Assembly: GCF_013368755.1 (NCBI RefSeq)
Contig: NC_049566.1
Coordinates: 2,108,001-2,172,000, forward strand
Direction of reading: 5' to 3'
DNA from: Talaromyces rugulosus
Lineage: Eukaryota > Ascomycota > Eurotiomycetes > Eurotiales > Trichocomaceae
DNA length: 64,000 bases
Position numbers and translations under genes: made by a program. The notes beneath the pieces were generated by a model that was not told the DNA's origin, did not search any database, and saw only the letters and a list, made by a program, of their open reading frames with translations. Positions 58,090 through 64,000 of this stretch are shown here, in pieces; position 1 is the stretch's first letter; each line of letters opens with the position of its first letter.

Positions 58090-58599
58090 TCTCGATTATT
58101 CGAATTATTGGAGTTTAACTCGGAAATTGAATGTTGATGGATTTCTCAATCCAGGTAGTAAAGCAGTATGGGGGAAGCAGAAGCGTAGTAACTCTAATTA
58201 ATAAACCACGGATTTCCCGTTTACTTTATTGATATTTCCGAACTACGCAACTACCAATAGTAGTAAGCTGTTTTAAAATAAGCTGGTCAAGTGATTCTCA
58301 GTGGCGAATCTCAATGAATATCATCGCCTTTCAATTAAAAAACTACCCCCCACTAATTCTGAGGGCTAGGCCCGCGTTTGTTAGTAACCGTTATGATACG
58401 GTGCACAGGGGAGCATATGGAGCAGTGATTGGCAGAGGTGATAGGAATGGGTAATGATTGGCGAGGGCATCGAGATCGTTGTTTTTATCCTGAAGCACTC
58501 GAGAGAACTATATCTACTCTGGGAATTAAGTGTTTCTACTCTAGATAGTCATGACCACATTACAGAAAACAATCGAATTGACGATTCTAATCTATACAA
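58090..58599. other. Intergenic region
   Basis: 510 bases, nothing recognisable. Lies between the start of the small protein and the 3' end of the kinase-like gene. Confidence 0.5.
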
Positions 58600-59757
58600 T
58601 CACTCAATCAAAGTGGTCCAAAGGCGATCGACAAGCCACCAGTCCTTATACTTCTGAGGTGAGATACATTCTGGTAAAAACCAGTACCAGTCGTCATCCT
58701 CATTCGGAGCCATGCAGTTGGTGACCTTGATGGATTCATAATACTCGGGATAGAAGCCGCTGTATTCCCAATCAAGTAAACCAGTAATCCGACAGTTGCT
58801 ATCATCACCGATTTCCACAGTAATATTATCCGGTCGTATATCGCCGTGTGTAAATACTCATTGGCATGATACAGGCAAAGAAGAAGACTGACGAAGAGGA
58901 GAAAACTGGCGGAGGAAGTGGGCAAAGACATGTCCGCGAAAACTCGGTGGAGGAAGCAGAAACTTTTCAAATTCGTTTACGTTCCTGATCGGTGTTTCAC
59001 TCCGTCGAAGGTGTCTTTTCGCGTGCTTACAACCCTCTCCTGCCACGCCACCTAGACACATCTCATCAGGAAGAGTAACTGATCTTAGGTCAATAAGGAT
59101 CTGGTTCAGCTGATTTTGGACTGACGCCTTTTGAGCGAGATTCAGCTGTGTCCAGATATCCCCCAGTGTCTTTTCTGGAACATACGACATGAAAATCAAA
59201 GAGATATTGTTAGTACGTAATAATCCAAGCGGTCTTGGTGCAGGAACACTCGGTTTGTTCTTTTCCAGGTACTGTAGTGTTGTATACTCGGTATAGTCAT
59301 CAGGCTTTCGTACTGCCTTGACAACAATGTCTGGACCGGACTTGAAAACCATCTTGTGGAGGGGGAATGAGCTCTTCCAGAGGATTTCACAACGCCACAT
59401 CAGCGTCGACAAGGCATGGTGAAGTTCCTTTTCTGTCATTTCAATTTGAGAATGATCTGTCAAGAGCTTTTCTACTTGCTCGGCCAAAGGGTGAACAACC
59501 TCTACGACACCCGGAGGTTGGAGAAACTGGCGTATATCATCATCATCAGAAGGTCGAGTCAATACTTCTTGGATAGGGTTACGCATCTCGACGATTCGAC
59601 GGGAGTATTCCATGGGAAGTTTCGAAGTGAGGTCAACTTCTGGGTCCTTTTCAATGGCTTCTTGCAGTCTTTTCAGTGTATGGATGTTGAAACGCGCGGC
59701 TTTCGACTTTGGTTTGACAGTACCCACGTCGTGCTTTATTGTATCATCTAGAGCCAT
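58600..59757 (-). pseudogene. APH-type phosphotransferase gene with an in-frame stop
   Basis: Reads leftward from MALDDTIKHDVGTVK in one frame. Kinase-like blocks are visible: DIVVKAVRKPDDYTEY (nucleotide Lys), IFMSYVPEKTLGDIW, then the catalytic loop FTHGDIRPDNI and the metal loop GLLDWEYSGFYPEYYE. A single TGA at 58858-58860 interrupts the same frame just before VFTHGD; homologues usually have a basic residue such as Arg there, so CGA to TGA is the simplest change. No frameshift is needed. A 36-base GT-AG intron could also remove the stop in frame, but would be unusually short. The family acts on small molecules or is uncharacterised in fungi. Confidence 0.65.
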
Positions 59758-60038
59758 TTTGGATTCAGTCTGACAAGGATAGCCAGACGAGTATACATGC
59801 GACGCTTGAGTATGGTTGTGTTGACAAAGGCACGTCTTAGCCGTAAACATCGGTTCTTATCTTATCGCCGACTCCCCACGCCAGGCTCCAGCTTCATCTT
59901 CACTCCACATAAAAGTCAGTCAGCCTGGAAACCTCGATTGTCCAATCCATGCGTACAGCCACTACAGGACACGCAGCCCACCGTCTCCAACAAATCCGCT
60001 CGCACTGCTCCTCGTCTTCGGCCTCATCGTCCTCCACC

Positions 60039-60908
60039 ATGGCTCCCCGCAATGCCCCATCAGACGACAAAAAACCCCTCAAATTCCTCATGCTCCACGG
60101 CTACACACAATCCGGTCCTCTCTTCCGCGCCAAAACCGGTGCTCTCTCCAAAGCCCTCACAAAGGCTTTTCCCTTGCACACCGTGACCTTATCCTACCCA
60201 ACCGGCCCGCTTCGTCTAAACCCAGCGGATATCCCAGGCTACACCCCATCATGGAACGACCCGCTCGCCGCAGAAACCGAAATCGAAGCATACGGATGGT
60301 GGCGGCGCTCTGACAAGACCGCAAGCGAAGCACCGGAATATGTTGGGTTGAATAATGGGCTGGCCACCGTGGCCAAGACGCTGAAAGAAGAAGGACCGTT
60401 TGACGGCGTCGTGGGCTTTTCGCAAGGTGCGACTATGGCGTTTATTGTTGCGAGTTTGTTAGAGCCCGGAAGGAAAGATGCATTCGATGCTGCCATATCC
60501 AGCGGTAATAATAGCTATGGAATTCCGTTTCCGCCTGAATTCAATGCCGAAAATACAGGAGACCATCCGCCGTTTAAGTTTGCGCTGCTGTATAGCGGGT
60601 TCCGCGCAGCTGGGCCGAGATATAATGCATTCTACGAAAATCCGCAGTTGCAAACGCCCGCGTTACATGTGCTGGGTACGCTGGATGCTGTTGTTGACGA
60701 GGCTAGAGGTCGACAGCTTATTGCTGCGTGTGCTGGTGATCCAGAGAAACAAGGGAGAGTAATTTTCCATCCCGGTGGACATTTTGTGCCGAGTCAAAAG
60801 ACGTATTTGGATGCTGCTGTTGGGTTCGTCAGAAGGGGTTTGGAGCAAGATGGCGGCGACAACATGGAGCAAGAAGAAAGGGTGGAGGATATGGATTTGC
60901 CGTTTTGA
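60039..60908 (+). CDS. FSH1-family serine hydrolase
   Basis: Single exon of 289 residues from MAPRNAPSD; an upstream in-frame ATG at 59949 would add 30 residues rich in Ser and Arg, possibly a targeting sequence. Alpha/beta-hydrolase features: KFLMLHGYTQSG oxyanion region, nucleophile Ser in VGFSQGATMAF, Asp in HVLGTLDAVVDE, and His in HPGGHFVPSQ. This is the complete triad of the yeast FSH1/OVCA2 family, esterases whose natural substrates are mostly unknown. The gene is convergent with RPN5 (90 bases apart) and divergent from the kinase-like gene. Confidence 0.92.
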   Translation: MAPRNAPSDDKKPLKFLMLHGYTQSGPLFRAKTGALSKALTKAFPLHTVTLSYPTGPLRLNPADIPGYTPSWNDPLAAETEIEAYGWWRRSDKTASEAPEYVGLNNGLATVAKTLKEEGPFDGVVGFSQGATMAFIVASLLEPGRKDAFDAAISSGNNSYGIPFPPEFNAENTGDHPPFKFALLYSGFRAAGPRYNAFYENPQLQTPALHVLGTLDAVVDEARGRQLIAACAGDPEKQGRVIFHPGGHFVPSQKTYLDAAVGFVRRGLEQDGGDNMEQEERVEDMDLPF

Positions 60909-60998
60909 TCTGTTTCTTTAGATCTACTTCTTTAAAAGGCTGCACTTCTAGATAGAGTATACCCTAGATAGATTCGATACGTATTCTACTACTATACA

Positions 60999-62676
60999 TC
61001 ACGCCTTGGTCCCCTTGGTCGGCTGGATGCGAGCCATCATCTCCTCCTTGGTGATCAAATGATCAATCCGCTCCAGCAATCCCAGCAGGCTCCTCATGTT
61101 GCCGCTCCATTCATTCAACACGTCGTCGGCATCGCGAGGCTTGGCAAAGTTGACCACGCGCGCAGGGCGGTCGATCTTGGCGTAAATGGTTTTCGATGTC
61201 ACCAGGTCGCTAATGTACTTTTCCGTTTCTTCCTCGTTCAAATCGAGCAATTGCGTGAGGCGGCCGACTTCAACGCGAGTGTAGTATTTGGCTACGACTC
61301 GCACGTTGTGCTCGATCACACGCTTCCTCAAATCTTGCCACCGTTCAAAGGCGTCTGGGTCGGCCGAGTTCTTGACAGTGTCAAAGACATCTGTGCCAGA
61401 CAGGTGAGGGCCAAAGGTCTCTGCAATTTCCGGCCACCGCATCAGCTCGTGCACTGTAAAGAGCTTGATAAGACGCGCTTCCGTAGCAACTTGCGCCAGA
61501 CGCGAGTCTTGCTGTATGCGGTGGAGGAGGTCTGATTGTTCATTGTCATATGGAGCGAGCACTACATAGTAGACGATTCGTGCGAGCACCTAAAAGAGTC
61601 AATATCAAGTTTTAAAAAGTCCTTTTTGGCTAGAAAACTTACGGCGCGAAGCTGTTCGGGGTTCTCTTCAACTGATTCAGTATCCAGGACGTCCCGGTAG
61701 TGCTTGCAAGTTTCGAGGTAATTCCGCTCGTGTTTGGCCAGGACAATCTGCTGTTCGTAATATCGGAGTTTGAGATCGGTCACATCCTCGTCCTTCTCTG
61801 GCATAGGCTCATCCGAAGCACGCGTCTTTACTCGCTCCTCGTAGTCTTTCTGCTCCTTCTCCAGTTGTTCGGGTGTCTTCTTGGGCTTGCGGGCAAAGTA
61901 ACGCTTGCTGATCTTGCGGCTGAGAATTGCAGCCTGTGTCCAGTCACCACGCTCAATACACAGAGCTACCTGTTCAAGAATGAACTCGGTCTTTTCTCTC
62001 CTTGCCATCGATCCGAACGTCTCGACCTGTAGTTCGCAAAGGATGTCGGCCGCCGAATTCAGATCACCCTGAGACTTTTTGATGTTTGACAAAATCCGTG
62101 TGATGCGAGCTCGTTCCACTTCCACAAAGATCTATGCTAGTGAGTTCCTACACAGGCTGCACGTTGCTTTCGAACACTAACCTTGCCTTCTGTAACTGTT
62201 CGCAGAGTTTCGATCACTGATAGTTTCGTTTCCACGTTGGGTGTCTCATCTATGAAACCCACCACAACCTGCACCATCTTGGTCGTGGCCTGTTTGAGCT
62301 GGCCATGTTTCTTGGACAGCAACAACACCTGGTCATTCAACAGACCCCAATCGCCAGAATCTTTGCTGAGGGTGACAATAGTGACAAGGACGCGGGAAGT
62401 GGTAGCAAGATCTGTGGCCTGGAAATAACACCGTCAGCATAATATGTCGATAAAAATACCGAGCTTCTCACCTGGCGGGCTTGTTTTTCCAGCAAGGTCA
62501 GCTTGTCGATGGCGGCTTGGATATTGCTCTACTCTCGTTAGTACCCATCCATCCATCCATTCACTCATTCATTGTAAAATTGGTAAACCAACCTTGGCGA
62601 GCTCTTGCGCCTCCGGGATCAACTTGTCTGCATCCTTGCTGTAGTCCTTCTCCGGTTTGAGAAAGGCTTCGGACAT
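60999..62676 (-). CDS. RPN5: 26S proteasome regulatory subunit Rpn5
   Basis: Lid subunit of the 26S proteasome (PSMD12 in animals). Five exons read leftward from MSEAFLKPEKDYSKDADKL; approximate exon ends are 62676-62595, 62530-62473, 62419-62182, 62131-61643 and 61589-60999, giving about 490 residues. The PCI domain near the C-terminus includes NVRVVAKYYTRVEVGRLTQL and ISDLVTSKTIYAKIDRP. The earlier part shows the TPR-like repeats with SKISKRYF and YYEQQIVLAKHERNYLE. Together with CSN2 in this window it is the second PCI complex subunit. Confidence 0.95.
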
Positions 62677-64000
62677 GATGACGACTGCTGATCGATCGCC
62701 GTCCGATACGAGTTGGGTTCGAGTCGAAGCTTGGTGAAGGTCTGGGAGGAATGTCGAATTCAAAGATCTGCCCTGCGTGTTTTAGCAGTTGCAAGATGCA
62801 AGATGCGTGATGCAGTCAACTGGTGGGAGGTGCTTCTGTGATGATCGGGGAGCTTCGACCCTGGCTGGCCGAGCTCCAGCAACGACATCAGCCGCTAACT
62901 GTATACGGTTAGTCTATATACTCACCACGTGACCACCCATGCAGAGGTGCCAGAGGCTCTAATATCTTGCTTTGAACATCTTTTCATATGAATAATGAAT
63001 GGCAGTAATAATTGCCATGGGTATTTTTTTATTCAAAAATAATACAGCTTTAAATTCCCGCCTAGGTGGTCGGACTCCCTCATGGACGAAACGCATGAAA
63101 TTCGTATATATATTTAATGCTCGGGCAGCATTCGTCTTACATGATTCAAATGATCAACCAGTTGACGTTAGTATAATATTGAAATTTTGAAAATTGATAT
63201 CAATTAATATACATAATATGATCAGAATTTATCACAAAGTCCTAAGAGCATTTGAAACTGGCATATTCAAAACATCAATTAATTGGTCAAGCCAAGCATT
63301 GTTTAGATCTAAATATGGTGCGAGGACATTGATAGTACACAACGCCAATAAAGAGAACTCGGATACTAGGTATCCTAAAACATCTATCTTATCACTCAGA
63401 TATATATTTCCAAATAAACAATCAACATTATTATTATATATGGAGTAGTTATATATAGTTGAGATTATATAAGCTTATCTTATCGCAATCACGCCATCGC
63501 GAATGCCCGCAATTTGCTAGATTTTCTGCACTAGGCTGTTTCCGGCTCTTGAGGTATATCGAGGCCCAGGAATGTTTTCTTTTCTGCCTTGAATAAATCC
63601 TATTTTCTTGTCTTCTCCACACTAGCACGTTGTATCCCCTCGGATTCCCAGCAAATCGACACCCATTATACATATCAGTTGCTAATTCTAACATGCTTCG
63701 CCATCTCCGCGGAAACCACAGTGGCTCGCGATAACGATACGATACGCTTTCAGCAAATCATTAACTTTGCATATGTCATCCCCACAACTAAGCCGCAGAA
63801 CCAGTGTATAATTGAAGTCGCTTTTTCCTTCTCTCCAGTTGGCAAACGGCCTGCATAAAAATCAATCATGAAAGACTCGACAAGTGACGAGCATGCGCCG
63901 ATGCTGCTGGCTGTCAACGCAACCTCGAAGATACATTTAATCATCGGCTCTACTTCGATAGCCGCTTCGCGCTGCACAAAAAGTCTTCAAGCCGGCGCAA
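62677..64000. other. Right-hand end: RPN5 promoter, then an AT-rich stretch
   Basis: 62677-62930 is the RPN5 promoter. From 62960 to about 63490 the sequence is AT-rich with no gene. A possible coding fragment lies at 63750-63986 on the minus strand (separate entry). Confidence 0.55.
63750..63986 (-). CDS. Possible 3' exon of a gene extending beyond the window
   Basis: A minus-strand open stretch encoding segments such as ASSIGACSSLVESFMIDFYA and IIHWFCGLVVGMTYAKLMI, with good GC content relative to the AT-rich flank. An in-frame TGA just upstream (63987-63989) means it would have to be an exon after a splice site. No domain is recognised. It could equally be chance. Confidence 0.2.
   Translation of the reverse strand, partial: RLFVQREAAIEVEPMIKCIFEVALTASSIGACSSLVESFMIDFYAGRLPTGEKEKATSIIHWFCGLVVGMTYAKLMIC

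Noticed and set aside
1..64000. tRNA, rRNA and CRISPR features
   Set aside because: No T-arm GGTTCGA-type motif with cloverleaf pairing, no rRNA-like sequence, and no regularly spaced repeats were found when reading through.

Overview
The window is nuclear DNA from a filamentous ascomycete (Pezizomycotina), most likely a member of the Eurotiomycetes. Genes are split by short introns of about 45-75 bases. The mating-type locus has the APN2 - MAT - SLA2 framework common in that group. Compact gene-rich blocks alternate with AT-rich, gene-poor islands that carry C-to-T style decay resembling repeat-induced point mutation (RIP). The species is not identified.

Left core block (1-22.1 kb). APN2 (AP endonuclease 2, +) is followed by a MAT1-1 idiomorph: a 367-residue gene of unknown function (-) transcribed divergently from MAT1-1-1 (alpha-box mating regulator, +). 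SLA2 (-) closes the locus. Then come an Nvj2-like PH/SMP lipid-transfer protein (-), CSN2 of the COP9 signalosome (+) and an otubain-type deubiquitinase with a long C-terminal extension (+). Strain mating identity is MAT1-1, with no HMG-box MAT1-2-1 seen, so the strain appears heterothallic or at least carries only this idiomorph here.

Accessory region (22.1-45.4 kb). This holds a decayed hAT transposase, a sterol-glucosyltransferase-like gene with a VPS13/ATG2-like C-terminus, a Zn2Cys6 regulator of Upc2-like layout, a 479-bp TA-flanked inverted-repeat element just upstream of that regulator, a conserved fungal protein of unknown function, a secreted GH10 protein with an altered active site, an Avo2-like ankyrin protein, a multi-spanning membrane protein, a cellulose-binding-module relic and an orphan UstYa-type (DUF3328) oxidase. 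Sterol-response-element-like motifs (TCGTATA / TATACGA) occur in tandem or palindromic form in front of the glucosyltransferase and the unknown gene. This suggests a small sterol-linked regulatory unit, which is inference only.

Right core block (45.4-62.7 kb). This contains phosphatidylinositol synthase, CWC25 splicing factor, RHO3 GTPase with three consecutive micro-exons, LIP2 octanoyltransferase with an Asn tract, a PNPOx-like protein, a NIPSNAP protein, a choline/ethanolamine phosphotransferase, ribosomal protein eS27 (intron directly after ATG), a small unknown protein, an APH-type kinase interrupted by one in-frame stop, an FSH1-type serine hydrolase and proteasome subunit RPN5. The last 1.3 kb is AT-rich and almost empty. 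No tRNA, rRNA or CRISPR was seen.
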